A stretch of DNA of 64,000 nucleotides from Paraburkholderia monticola. GTDB taxonomy: Bacteria > Pseudomonadota > Gammaproteobacteria > Burkholderiales > Burkholderiaceae. This document shows, piece by piece, positions 17,648-25,926 of the stretch. The position numbers were made by a program, and so were the translations under genes. The stretch's first letter is position 1. Every line of letters starts with the position of its first letter. The notes under the pieces are model-generated. The model did no database searches. It worked only from the letters and a program-made list of their open reading frames with translations, and was not told the DNA's origin. Where the stretch lies: contig NZ_LRBG01000037.1 in NCBI RefSeq assembly GCF_001580545.1, positions 310,001 through 374,000 on the forward strand, read 5' to 3'.

Positions 17648-18822
17648 GACGGAAAGTCCTCCGGATGCAGCGGAGGCACGACCTGGACGTGCTCGCCGGC
17701 GCTGACTGCATGCACGCCTTGCAGCACGACCCGGTCGCCATCGTGCAGGCCCGAGCTGACCGACACGGTGCGTTCGTCGTATCGCCCGATGGTGACCGGA
17801 CGCAGTTCGAGGGTGTCGCTACCGGTGCGCGCCACCCATACCGCAGGTTGCTCGCCGCGGTGAAAGAGCGCCGTCACGGGCAGCGTATAGGGCTGTGCAG
17901 TGCCGGCGTTGCCAGCGGCATCGAACGTCACGTTCGCGCTCATGCCGAGACGCACCTCCGGGCCTGGCGAAGTTAGCGTCAGCTTGACGCGCCAGGTGCG
18001 GCTTTCCGGATCGGCGGCGGCGGACACCTCACGCACCGATGCATCAAAGGTCTTGCCAGGCAGCGCGGGCAGCGTGACGTGCGCCTTGTTGCCGGCTGCC
18101 AGCGCATTCACCGTTGCTTCGGGCGCGTCGCAAGCGATATCGACGTCGCCCGTCCAGTCGAGGTGATACACCGCTTGAGTTGCCTGAACGTTCTGCCCGG
18201 TATTGGCATCTTCCGAGGTAATCACGCCGTCATGGTCGGCCACCAGCGTCGCATAGCGCAGGTGATCCGTCGCAAGTGCCATCTGCGCGAGAGCGGAAGT
18301 GCGCTGCGCGAGCGCGGAAGCGTAGGCGTCCTGGGTTTGCTCCAGCTGTGCGGTCGATATCAGGTTGGCGTGTGCCTGCGCCTCGTCCCGATCGAGCTGC
18401 TGCTTCGCGAAGACGAGGCGATGTTCGGCGGCATCGAGCTGGGCGCGCGCGTTGACGAGGTTGTTTTGCAGATCGGTCGGATCGAGCAGCGCGACCGTCT
18501 GCCCTGCTTTCACCATGTCGCCGATCCGCACCCGCCGCTCGATGAGTTTGCCTCCCACGCGGAACGAAAGAGGCGTGGAGTAACGCGCCTGGACCTGCGC
18601 CGGCAACGAGTCACCCGCGATACGCCCATCCGCGTGAACGGCACGCGCGACTACGGGCCTGGCCTCCGGCACGGCGGCTTTGTCGTGGTGACATCCGCAA
18701 AGAAGGATTGCGGTGCACGCCGCGATGACGGCGGGAGCCCGGTGTATCGACCGGGCGCAGGAAAGCAACAGGGAGCACGCCCGTATCGGTGCGTCAGGAC
18801 CGGAGTGTTTCACGATGTTCAC
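17644..18822 (-). CDS. RND efflux periplasmic adaptor (membrane-fusion protein)
   Basis: A 392-residue HlyD/MFP protein with signal peptide and lipobox ILLCGC (Cys near 43). It has biotinyl-lipoyl halves around a coiled coil (LQNNLVNARAQLDAAEHRL to LAQRTSALAQM), then beta-barrel and membrane-proximal domains ending in HAVSAGEHVQVVPPL. First gene of the six-gene efflux-Pqi operon. No ATG is available; the GTG at 18822 or 18813 is the start. The predicted promoter at 19065-19093 leaves a leader of about 235 bases. Confidence 0.88.
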   Translation of the reverse strand: MNIVKHSGPDAPIRACSLLLSCARSIHRAPAVIAACTAILLCGCHHDKAAVPEARPVVARAVHADGRIAGDSLPAQVQARYSTPLSFRVGGKLIERRVRIGDMVKAGQTVALLDPTDLQNNLVNARAQLDAAEHRLVFAKQQLDRDEAQAHANLISTAQLEQTQDAYASALAQRTSALAQMALATDHLRYATLVADHDGVITSEDANTGQNVQATQAVYHLDWTGDVDIACDAPEATVNALAAGNKAHVTLPALPGKTFDASVREVSAAADPESRTWRVKLTLTSPGPEVRLGMSANVTFDAAGNAGTAQPYTLPVTALFHRGEQPAVWVARTGSDTLELRPVTIGRYDERTVSVSSGLHDGDRVVLQGVHAVSAGEHVQVVPPLHPEDFPS

Positions 18823-19057
18823 AAGGAAGCCGATGAGTTCAGATGGAAATTGATTTCACGCTGACCGAGGCCAGCCACGCGGGCGGTGTTGCGATCAGCG
18901 GCACGCGAGCGGCGCGCAGGCTGATGCGTGCGCACCCTTCAGCGCTGATCGCCGGAGCAAGGCGCCGATTGAACCCAGCGCCTCAAAGCTCTGATCGTTG
19001 TATCGACCCGCTGCTTGAGCCCTGATGGCTACGCGATTTCCGTCATCTCAGGCGCTC
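18823..19057. other. Long untranslated leader of the efflux-Pqi operon
   Basis: There is no gene I can support in the 235 bases between the adaptor start and the predicted transcription start near 19058. The stretch is GC-rich with many short GCGC/GATC repeats that could fold. I see no recognised riboswitch. Confidence 0.35.
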
Positions 19058-19116
19058 GGGTGACATTAAACCCATATTTGATATTCTTGTCAACCATGAC
19101 AAAGATACCTAAAATC
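19058..19116. promoter_or_regulatory. Divergent sigma70 promoters with shared TetR-type operator (efflux-Pqi operon / tetR-2)
   Basis: Minus strand: TTGACA (19088-19093), 17-base spacer, TTTAAT (19065-19070) drives the efflux operon. Plus strand: TTGTCA (19087-19092), 17-base spacer, TAAAAT (19110-19115) drives tetR-2. The inverted repeat TGACA (19061-19065) / TGTCA (19088-19092) has the same 27-base offset as at 8336/8363, and 26 of 35 bases match that region, including GTTTAATGTCA on the minus strand. Confidence 0.75.
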
Positions 19117-19143
19117 ACAACAAACAGTAACCAGAGAGACAAC

Positions 19144-19890
19144 ATGGCAGATGTCCGCAGTCCGCGCACGGGTCGTCGGCAGACAGTCAAGGGACCGAAT
19201 TCGCCCCCCGAGTCCATCACAGCGCGGTCGCCTCGGCTCGTCCGGCGCAAGCACGAAACGCGCGTGCGTTTGCTTGATGCCGCGTTCGGACTGATCGCGA
19301 AAAAGGGAATGGACGGCGTCACGATCAACGAAATCACCGACCTCGCCGACGTGGGATTCGGGTCGTTCTACAATCACTTCGACTCGAAGGAAGGGCTCTT
19401 CACGGCACTCGTCGAATGGCTGTTCGAGCAATTCGCGGATACGCTCGATGGCCTTATCGACGGCCTGTCCGACCCGGCCGAAGTGATCGCCGTGTCCGTA
19501 CGTCATACGCTGTTACTCGCCTGTCGGGAGCCGGTGTGGGGACAGCTATTGATCCGCGAGGGGCTATCCGCGCGTGCGCTCAGCGGTGGACTGGGACAGC
19601 GCCTGTTACGCGACACGCGCAGCGGCATTGCGCAAAGACGCTTCATGGTCGCGGACGAACTGATATGTGTCGTCTCGGTGATCGGCACCGTCCTCGCCGG
19701 ACTCGCGGCCCAGCTTCATTTCTCGTCGTCTTCGAAGCGGATCGTGCAGTCGCGGAAAAACCTCCGATCCCGGGAGGAACGGTTCGCCGGGAATATCGCG
19801 GCGGTCGTATTGCAGGCGTTTGGCCTCAAGCGCATCGAGGCGGAGAAGATCGCCCGCCGTCCAATGCCTGCCGGCCCCGGAACTGTGTGA
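19144..19890 (+). CDS. TetR-family transcriptional regulator (tetR-2)
   Basis: A 248-residue TetR regulator with helix-turn-helix about residues 36-83 (HETRVRLLDAA, NEITDLADVGFGSFYNHF) and a helical effector domain. It is a paralogue of the regulator at 8415. The ATG at 19144 is chosen because a longer frame from 19015 would be translated through the promoter/operator element. AGAGAGAC precedes the ATG. Probable repressor of the divergent efflux-Pqi operon and of itself; cross-regulation with tetR-1 is likely because the DNA-recognition helices and operators match. Confidence 0.9.
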   Translation: MADVRSPRTGRRQTVKGPNSPPESITARSPRLVRRKHETRVRLLDAAFGLIAKKGMDGVTINEITDLADVGFGSFYNHFDSKEGLFTALVEWLFEQFADTLDGLIDGLSDPAEVIAVSVRHTLLLACREPVWGQLLIREGLSARALSGGLGQRLLRDTRSGIAQRRFMVADELICVVSVIGTVLAGLAAQLHFSSSSKRIVQSRKNLRSREERFAGNIAAVVLQAFGLKRIEAEKIARRPMPAGPGTV

Positions 19891-19933
19891 AGAGCAACCG
19901 CGACATGCCGTCCACCGGGCCACGCCGGCCTGG

Positions 19934-20989
19934 TCAGTCCCGGTAGAGCGCGGTGGTCAGATAGTGACGACGCAGCTCCCGCAGCGCCGACGCGCAGGCC
20001 GCGCTGGCCGGCAATGCAAGCAGAACGCCGAAAAATCCGAACACCTTCCCGAAAGCCAGCAAAGAAAAGATCACCGCAAGCGGATGCAGACCGATACGCT
20101 CGCCGACGAGTCTGGGTGTGAGAACGACGCTTTCGAGGATCTGCCCGATTCCGTACACGAGCGCCACTGCTCCCACGCCGTACCAGTCTCCGAATTGCAG
20201 AAGCGCGGCGAAAAGCGCGGACGCCAGCGCGGTCGCAAATCCGATGTACGGAATCACGACAGCCAGCGCGGTAAGGACACCAACAGGCAGCGCGATACGC
20301 AATCCGGCGATCGTCAGCGCGGCGGGATAGAAAACGGCCAGCACCGCAATAACGGCGAGTTGCCCTCGCAAATACTGCGACATCATGTGGTCGACTCCGG
20401 CGACGAAATCCCGCGTTCGTGCGAGCCAGCGCCGTGGCACAAAGCTCTCGATCCGCGCCAGGGCTTCGGGCCTGTCATACAGCAAATAAAACAGCACGAG
20501 TGGCACCATCACGAGATTTCCCGCGACGCCAATCATCGCACTGCTGCCTGTGCGCAGATATTGCCAGACGGCAAGGACAGCGTCGTGTTCGCTTGCCATC
20601 AGGCGAGTGGCCACTGCGGCGCGCAGACTCGCCGAATCCGGCCAGTAGTCAATCCCCACGGAAGCAAGCCACGGCCTGACGGCGGTTTCGAGTTTTGAGG
20701 CGAGCGAAGGGATCTGTCCGGCCAGCTCGGGGCCTTCCATCTGAATGACCACGAATACCAGCAGAATCAGCAACGCGATCTGCGCCACGAAAAGCGAGAT
20801 CATGATCAGCGTGGCAAGACCCCGCGGCGCTCGCCGACGTACCAGCCACTCCACACCCGGCTGCAAAACGTACGCGATCATCGCACCGAGCAGAAAAGGT
20901 GTCAGTACGGAGCGAAGGCCCCACAGCAGCACGCCGGCCGACAAGGCGACAGCGCCCCAGAACAACGATTGGCGATGATAGGCAGTCAT
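19934..20989 (-). CDS. AI-2E family transporter (PerM/YhhT-like membrane protein)
   Basis: A 351-residue integral membrane protein with about seven to eight helices. It has the family features LTPFLLGAMIAYVLQP near the N-terminus, LVMVPLVLFYLL in mid-protein, and PYIGFATALASALF with LTPRLVGERIGLHPL near the C-terminus. Members export small molecules or act as Na+/H+ antiporters; the substrate is not evident. The ATG at 20989 (MTAYHRQ) is preferred over an upstream TTG at 21052 because the added residues are hydrophilic and lack a good ribosome site. It is convergent with tetR-2. Confidence 0.85.
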   Translation of the reverse strand: MTAYHRQSLFWGAVALSAGVLLWGLRSVLTPFLLGAMIAYVLQPGVEWLVRRRAPRGLATLIMISLFVAQIALLILLVFVVIQMEGPELAGQIPSLASKLETAVRPWLASVGIDYWPDSASLRAAVATRLMASEHDAVLAVWQYLRTGSSAMIGVAGNLVMVPLVLFYLLYDRPEALARIESFVPRRWLARTRDFVAGVDHMMSQYLRGQLAVIAVLAVFYPAALTIAGLRIALPVGVLTALAVVIPYIGFATALASALFAALLQFGDWYGVGAVALVYGIGQILESVVLTPRLVGERIGLHPLAVIFSLLAFGKVFGFFGVLLALPASAACASALRELRRHYLTTALYRD

Positions 20990-21048
20990 GGTTGCGTCTT
21001 TTGTTGCGTGATCACGTGCGGTCTCGGGCAAGACCCGAGCCGATACAC

Positions 21049-21231
21049 TCAATGCATGGGTGCGTTCGTTTGCGCGACGAGGCGTTCCAGTTCAAGCAGC
21101 GCTTCGCCGAGCAGATCGATAGCGCCGTCAGGCGTCGGCGCGGTAGCGGCGCTGCGAATAGCTCGCTGCACGATCCGGTGCAGGTCTGCCGTTTTAGCTG
21201 GGTCAGCTGCGGCGGGGGACCGTTTTTCCAT
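21049..21231 (-). CDS. Small hypothetical protein upstream of the AI-2E transporter gene
   Basis: A 60-residue protein preceded by AGAGGAG six bases before the ATG, a strong ribosome site. The C-terminal half (GAIDLLGEALLELERLVAQ) is predicted amphipathic helix. It lies directly upstream of the transporter gene on the same strand and is probably its operon partner. No family recognised. Confidence 0.55.
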   Translation of the reverse strand: MEKRSPAAADPAKTADLHRIVQRAIRSAATAPTPDGAIDLLGEALLELERLVAQTNAPMH

Positions 21232-21555
21232 ACGTACTCCTCTTTGTAAGGACTGTCAGACATCTGATGGGGAATGGGGCCGCCGGAAAGTATAGGTGCG
21301 CAAGCAGACGCGCGGACGTGCGCAATTCCTTGTTGGGAAATGCGCCAACGCACGACGAGGCACCGCATCGATCGATTATCTGCTGATCACATCATACATG
21401 ATCATATACTCATATATGATTAGAACGCCTTTTTTTGCCCTCGTCGCGCATTGACTCATCAGAATTGCAGCTCGCTGCTGACCTTTTGCCTCACGTAGTT
21501 TGCTACCCGCCGGATTGTCCGGCGGGAGCGACACGGGGTGACAAGGCAAATCAGC
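21232..21555. other. Intergenic region with AT-rich patch and probable left end of an IS remnant
   Basis: An unusually AT-rich patch at about 21380-21425 (near-repeats CATACATGAT and CATATATGAT) interrupts GC-rich DNA. The segment from about 21448 (GACTCATCAGAATTGCAGC) leads into the transposase fragment and may carry its terminal inverted repeat. The matching right end is not present. Confidence 0.35.
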
Positions 21556-21784
21556 ATGACGACACGCAAGGAGTTGGTCGCAGCACTGCAATTGCGGTAT
21601 GGAAGCGCGGCACTCGGTGACCGGATCAGAATTCTCGACGAGTTCGTGGCGCTGACCGGATATGACCGCAACCACGCCATCCGGCTGCTGCGGGAGCAGC
21701 CCGGTGCGACAAAGAGCACGCGCGAGCGAAACGGGTTATACGACGAAGCGGTAGCCAGGCACTGACCGTGTTGTGGGAAGCCGC
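21556..21784 (+). pseudogene. Transposase 5' fragment (integrase-core type), frameshifted and truncated
   Basis: The frame from ATG 21556 reads MTTRKELVAALQLRYGSA, then ILDEFVALTGYDRNHAIRLL, the N-terminus of a widespread IS transposase. A missing base near 21752 (GTAGCC where GTACGCC is expected) shifts the frame to a TGA at 21765; in the restored frame the protein continues as RQALTVLWEA. Homology ends there and kinase sequence begins. The transposase is reduced to about its first 76 codons. Confidence 0.8.
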
Positions 21785-22961
21785 CGTCGTGGACGCGCGC
21801 GACAGCGGAATTGCAAGCGACCAACGGCACAATGAGTTCATCGCCATGCTCGGGCATGAACTGCGCAATCCGATGGCACCGATTGACAGCGCTATTGGTG
21901 CCGCCGTACGCCTATGCGCTGATAATGCGAAGGCTGTCGAGGTATTGACGGTGGCCCAACGACAGGTAAGGCATTTGCGCACGCTCGTCGACGACCTGCT
22001 CGACGCGGCACGATTGAAGCACGGGAAACTTGCAATCAGGCATAGCGACACATCCCTCAACGAGATTGCTTTCGACGCCATCACAACGGTCAAGCACCAC
22101 TTTGAGTCCCGGCGGCACACCCTGAAAATAAATGGCCTCGATGCGCCCGTCCCGGTTCGCGCGGACCACATTCGACTGAGTCAGGTTCTCGGCAACATCC
22201 TGTCGAACGCCGCGAAGTATACGCCGGTGGGCGGGGTAATCGAAATGACCGTTGATCTAGATGCCAACGCTGGACCTGCCCTGGACGGCGCGGTCATCAT
22301 CACCGTCAAAGATAACGGAATTGGAATTGACAAGGGGGTGCAGCCGCACGTCTTCGAACTTTTTGCGCAATCGGCCCGAGGGCACGCCCGGGCTGAAGGC
22401 GGACTCGGAATTGGCCTCGCCGTTGCGAAACGGATGGTCGAACTTCACGAGGGGACCATAGCTCTTCAAAGTGAAGGTGCCGGCACAGGCACGCTCGTCA
22501 CTCTATGGTTGCCAATCCTTCGCAGGCCGTCGGCACAGGTCCGGCACGAGCAGTCGGCCGAGAGTTCGGTTTGCGGCTCCGTACGACTTCTTCTGGTCGA
22601 TGACAATCCGGACGCTCTGATGGCGTTAGGCATGTTGCTGGAACTCGAAGGGCACGATGTGACCACTGCAAGCAATGGAGGCGACGCAATTCGGCTTGTC
22701 GCGGAGGCCCGGCCGGAGGTCGCAATCATTGATGTGGGTATGCCAGACGTTGATGGCTTCGATGTTGCGCGCGCTGTTCGCTCCGACCACAGCCTGAATG
22801 GCATTATGTTGGTGGCGTTGACTGGATATGCCGCCGAATCTGATAAATCAAGAGCGTTAGCAGCTGGCTTCGACTATCACCTGACCAAGCCGCTGTCTTT
22901 GGAGAAGCTGCAATATCTGCTCGCGAATCGAAGAGGTGGACAGTTGGGCGGCCTGGTTTAA
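21785..22961 (+). pseudogene. Hybrid sensor histidine kinase, N-terminally truncated (HisKA-HATPase-REC)
   Basis: Intact C-terminal part of a hybrid kinase: H-box FIAMLGHELRNP, N-box NILSNAAKYTP, G1 DNGIGID, G2 GGLGIGLAVAKRM, then a receiver domain with VDDN, phospho-acceptor Asp in IIDVGMPD, ALTGY and HLTKPLS. Sensory input domains are missing because the reading frame joins the IS transposase remnant near 21785. The frame is open from a TTG at 21768 through the junction, so a cytosolic kinase core could still be made. A lone receiver protein and a PAS fragment lie nearby, suggesting a broken-up two-component locus. Confidence 0.8.
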
Positions 22962-23004
22962 CGGCAACGCAAGCCGGCCGCCGCGAGGCTACCTCGAGCT
23001 CACT

Positions 23005-23442
23005 TCAAGATATCAGTCCGGAAGAGACCGGCTGCCACCGCGACATCGCCCGGTCGGAACACACGGGACGAAGCATTTCACGCAAAGGCCGCGACAGGAG
23101 CAACAACGCTACCGTGGATTCGAACGCGTCAAGGTCGATAGGCTTGAGAAAGAATGCGTTCCAGAGGGCCGGTGTCCGTTGAAGTTGCGTATGAGCCGAA
23201 ACCATAATTACCGGTATCGTGGTAAGAGCCGGGTATAACTTAAGACGACGGCACAACTCAATGCCGTCCATCCCCGGCATGGTGCAATCAGTGACTATGA
23301 GGTCCGGCATCATTCTGCCGGCCTTTTCCAGCGCCGACTTGCCGTCTTCCGACAAAAACACGCAGTATCCCCGCCACTCTAAAGCTGCGCTTAAAGCGGC
23401 CAGAATGTCTGGTTCGTTGTCCACCAGGAGAATGGTTGGCAT
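23005..23442 (-). CDS. Single-domain response regulator (receiver only)
   Basis: A 145-residue protein with a complete receiver domain (1-118): acidic pocket VDNEPD, phospho-acceptor in IVTDCTMPG, VSAHT switch region and FFLKPID with the conserved Lys. No output domain; the last ~27 residues are unstructured. CheY-like proteins of this kind often relay from hybrid kinases such as the truncated one at 21785-22961, which is convergent. The ATG has a moderate ribosome context. Confidence 0.85.
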   Translation of the reverse strand: MPTILLVDNEPDILAALSAALEWRGYCVFLSEDGKSALEKAGRMMPDLIVTDCTMPGMDGIELCRRLKLYPALTTIPVIMVSAHTQLQRTPALWNAFFLKPIDLDAFESTVALLLLSRPLREMLRPVCSDRAMSRWQPVSSGLIS

Positions 23443-23994
23443 GAGGAGCGTCCCGAGCGGTTACTCATCCGGCGCAACAACCATACCGTGGGAAGAAGAT
23501 TAGTCTGGACGCGTATCGCGGGACATCGACGACAAATCGCAAGCGCACCAGGCTTGAACCAGGACTGACCGATGTGAAGCGGTGCTCCTACTCGATCGGC
23601 AAACTTTACTGTCCGACGAGGATCCTGCCAGAGCCAGCTCTGATGGTTGTACCCGACGTCAGCCAGGACGGCAGACTTTGCTAAAGCCCGCTCGTGAGCT
23701 GAACCATTTGCAACGACAGACGTTGGGCCGGCAGTCATTGCCGGGTTATGACAAAGCCGAAGCGACCTGTCAGATTCTCAAGCTGATTTATACTCGTGAG
23801 GACGTCGAGAAAGGTGTCCCAGACACCGGAATTTTTCGCGACGTGACTGATATCCGCGCAAGCGAAAATCGCCCTCTGGACAGTAAAGACCGCCTCCACC
23901 TGGCGTTTGATGCGGCGGGAAGCATCGGCACATGGGAGTGGGACTCATCGACCAATCGCGTCATTACGGACGCGAAGCTGGCGGAAGAGGCGCT
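23443..23994 (+). pseudogene. Kinase debris: PAS-domain start fragment
   Basis: The plus frame open to 23998 contains IFRDVTDIRASE (about 23830-23865) and then DRLHLAFDAAGSIGTWEWD (about 23890-23945), the typical entry of a PAS domain in sensor kinases. It breaks off after a few more residues at a TGA that overlaps the DUF72 start (GTGA). The upstream 390 bases show no recognisable gene. This is consistent with the N-terminal part of a histidine kinase cut by rearrangement; possibly the same kinase as at 21785, but that is unproven. Confidence 0.5.
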
Positions 23995-24888
23995 GTGAAG
24001 ATACTCTGCGGGTCCGCTGGCTGGACCGACAAAACGCTCATCGCGTGCAAGCGATTCTATCCGGCTGATTGTAGAACCGCCGAAGCACGGCTACGGTTCT
24101 ATGCGTCGCAGTTCCCACTGGTCGAGGTTGATTCAAGCTACTACGGAATGCCTTCAGCAGCGAACTCGGCGTTGTGGGTAGACCGCACTCCTGCCGACTT
24201 CACGTTCGACATCAAGGCGTTTCGGCTGCTGACAGGCCATCAGACCGTGCGCGAGTCTCTGCCGAAGGACATCGCGATGGCCATTCCGGAGACGGGCAAA
24301 AAGAACCTCTACTACCGCGACGTTCCGGCCGAAGTTCTCGATGAACTCTGGCGGAGTTACCGCGAAGCGCTTGAACCGCTACGGAACGCCGGCAAACTCG
24401 GCGCCGTCCTTTTCCAGTTTGCTCCGTGGTTGATGTGCGGTCCCAAAGGAAACGCTCATGTCGAAGAGTGTGCGGACCGGATGCAGGAATACACTGTCGC
24501 GGTGGAGTTTCGCAACGAATCGTGGCTCAATGACAGGCACGCCTTCGACACACTGGAGTTGCTGCGGCGGCGTAAGCTGGTCCACGTCATTATCGATGCT
24601 CCGGAGACGGTGACGAACCGTGCACACACCTTGTGGCAAGTGACCAATCCTGAACTCGCATTTGTACGGCTGCACGGACGCGACGCGGAAAAGTGGAACG
24701 CAACCGGTGCGCCGACTGCCGCGGGACGCTTTGACTACGATTACAGCGATAACGAGCTCGCACAGATATCCGGGCCAATCCGCGATGTCTCCAGACGGAC
24801 GGCTAAGACGCACGTCATATTCAATAACTGCCGCGAAGATCAGGGTCAGCGAAACGCACGCACCCTGATGAAGATACTCGGAAGATGA
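23995..24888 (+). CDS. DUF72 domain-containing protein
   Basis: A 297-residue TIM-barrel-like DUF72 protein (YecE family). Typical motifs: CGSAGWTD at the N-terminus, FPLVEVDSSYYG, FTFDIKAF, VLFQFAPW, VAVEFRNESW, YVRLHG-like FVRLHGRD and the C-terminal VIFNNC. The GTG at 23995 is chosen because GGAAGAGG precedes it and family proteins start here. Function is unknown; a role in nucleic-acid or metal-related processes has been proposed for the family but nothing here resolves it. The base composition matches its surroundings. Confidence 0.85.
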   Translation: MKILCGSAGWTDKTLIACKRFYPADCRTAEARLRFYASQFPLVEVDSSYYGMPSAANSALWVDRTPADFTFDIKAFRLLTGHQTVRESLPKDIAMAIPETGKKNLYYRDVPAEVLDELWRSYREALEPLRNAGKLGAVLFQFAPWLMCGPKGNAHVEECADRMQEYTVAVEFRNESWLNDRHAFDTLELLRRRKLVHVIIDAPETVTNRAHTLWQVTNPELAFVRLHGRDAEKWNATGAPTAAGRFDYDYSDNELAQISGPIRDVSRRTAKTHVIFNNCREDQGQRNARTLMKILGR

Positions 24889-24908
24889 TTTCGACGGTCT
24901 TCTAGAGC

Positions 24909-25162
24909 TTAGAAATCACCGGCCTTCAATGACCAGCCGTTCATAGCCGTGTCCCGAACCGTGCGGATTACCCGCCCATCACCGGCACTCCGCTGAAGCA
25001 GTGCGTGCGTTCCACCAACCTTGGGCGTGCTCAGACCGGCACCGCCTCCTTGTCCTCCCGTGCCCGCTCCTCCACCGGCACTGACTGCGTCCTGCGCGAA
25101 TGCACTACTGGTAACCCGACTTGTGCCGCTGAACAGACCGCAATCTTCCTGACTCCTTCCAT
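24909..25162 (-). pseudogene. Small exported Gly-rich peptide gene, single frameshift
   Basis: From ATG 25162 (ribosome site AGGGAAG) the frame reads MEGVRKIAVCSAAQVG. Adding one G in the GTCGGG run near 25110 restores a signal peptide end (TSSAFAQ), a Gly-rich segment (DAVSAGGGAGTGGQGGG) and a 40-residue tail ending MNGWSLKAGDF at the TAA (24909-24911). The precise match of a Sec cleavage site across the shift argues that this was a real secreted protein of about 84 residues. It could be a sequencing error rather than a true mutation. Confidence 0.5.
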
Positions 25163-25225
25163 AGCTGCTTCCCTGAACGACACCATGACGGAATGGGAGT
25201 GCAGGCCTGGCCTTGCGAGAAGCGG

Positions 25226-25693
25226 CTACTCAATGTCGAGCGAGCGTGGGTCGTCCAGCGTTCTTGAAGCCGACCAGTAGGGGTCCCGGTTGTAGTACTG
25301 GTGTACGGTCGTGGCCCACGTGGTGTCTGCCATTGACGGCCAGTGGTCCTTGTCAAAGCCGGGGTCGTTCTTGATTTGCTGGGCCGAGATGCTGACGTGA
25401 AAGCATTTCTGGTCGGTGTCCAACGTCAACGCGCTCCACGGTATGGCATGCAGCGTGGTTCCCATGCCGAGAAAACCTCCTTCCGAAAGTACTGCATACG
25501 CAATCCGGCCGCTGCGCACATCGAGCATGATGTCCGAAATCTTGCCGATGTCCTCGCCGTCCGACGACATCACCTTGGTGCCATCGAGCGTCGCAGCGGT
25601 CATTACGTCAGGGCCAGGACCGTCGCCCGTGCCGCCGCCAACAATCCCTGCACCGCTACCCGACGCGCCACCTAGGGGGTCCAATGTGTTCAT
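25226..25693 (-). CDS. PRC-barrel domain protein
   Basis: A 155-residue protein. After a Gly-rich N-terminus (about 1-30), residues 32-110 form a PRC-barrel: GTKVMSSDGEDIGKISDIMLD, RIAYAVLSEGGFLGMG, HAIPWSAL. The C-terminal segment (NDPGFDKDHWP, YYNRDPYW) is the extension seen in many soil-bacterial stress-associated PRC proteins. PRC barrels are small beta domains involved in protein or RNA contacts; the specific role is unknown. It follows the frameshifted exported-peptide gene region on the same strand. Confidence 0.85.
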   Translation of the reverse strand: MNTLDPLGGASGSGAGIVGGGTGDGPGPDVMTAATLDGTKVMSSDGEDIGKISDIMLDVRSGRIAYAVLSEGGFLGMGTTLHAIPWSALTLDTDQKCFHVSISAQQIKNDPGFDKDHWPSMADTTWATTVHQYYNRDPYWSASRTLDDPRSLDIE

Positions 25694-25926
25694 GATCTAC
25701 TCCGAATGATTTGAGAGGACTTCATATGCGCAAGCGGCATGCCCATCAAATCAAGGCGTCAAACAGTTTCTGTTCACGGCGAGCCACGCGGTATCGGAGA
25801 TCACTGAGAAACTTCATTCGGGCACCATCCTGCCGTCTGCGAGTCAGGCGCAACGATAGCCGTCTCGACAGCGCTCCACACATCGACTTCCGATGTTTCC
25901 ACGCCGAAAACGCCATCGCATCCCCG
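25694..25926. other. Intergenic region
   Basis: No gene recognised. On the minus strand a 23-codon frame starting MKFLSDLRYRVARREQ ends near 25750; it is too short to support by sequence alone. Confidence 0.3.

Noticed and set aside
19015..19143. N-terminal extension of tetR-2
   Set aside because: Would be translated through the promoter and operator; the ATG at 19144 matches the paralogue.
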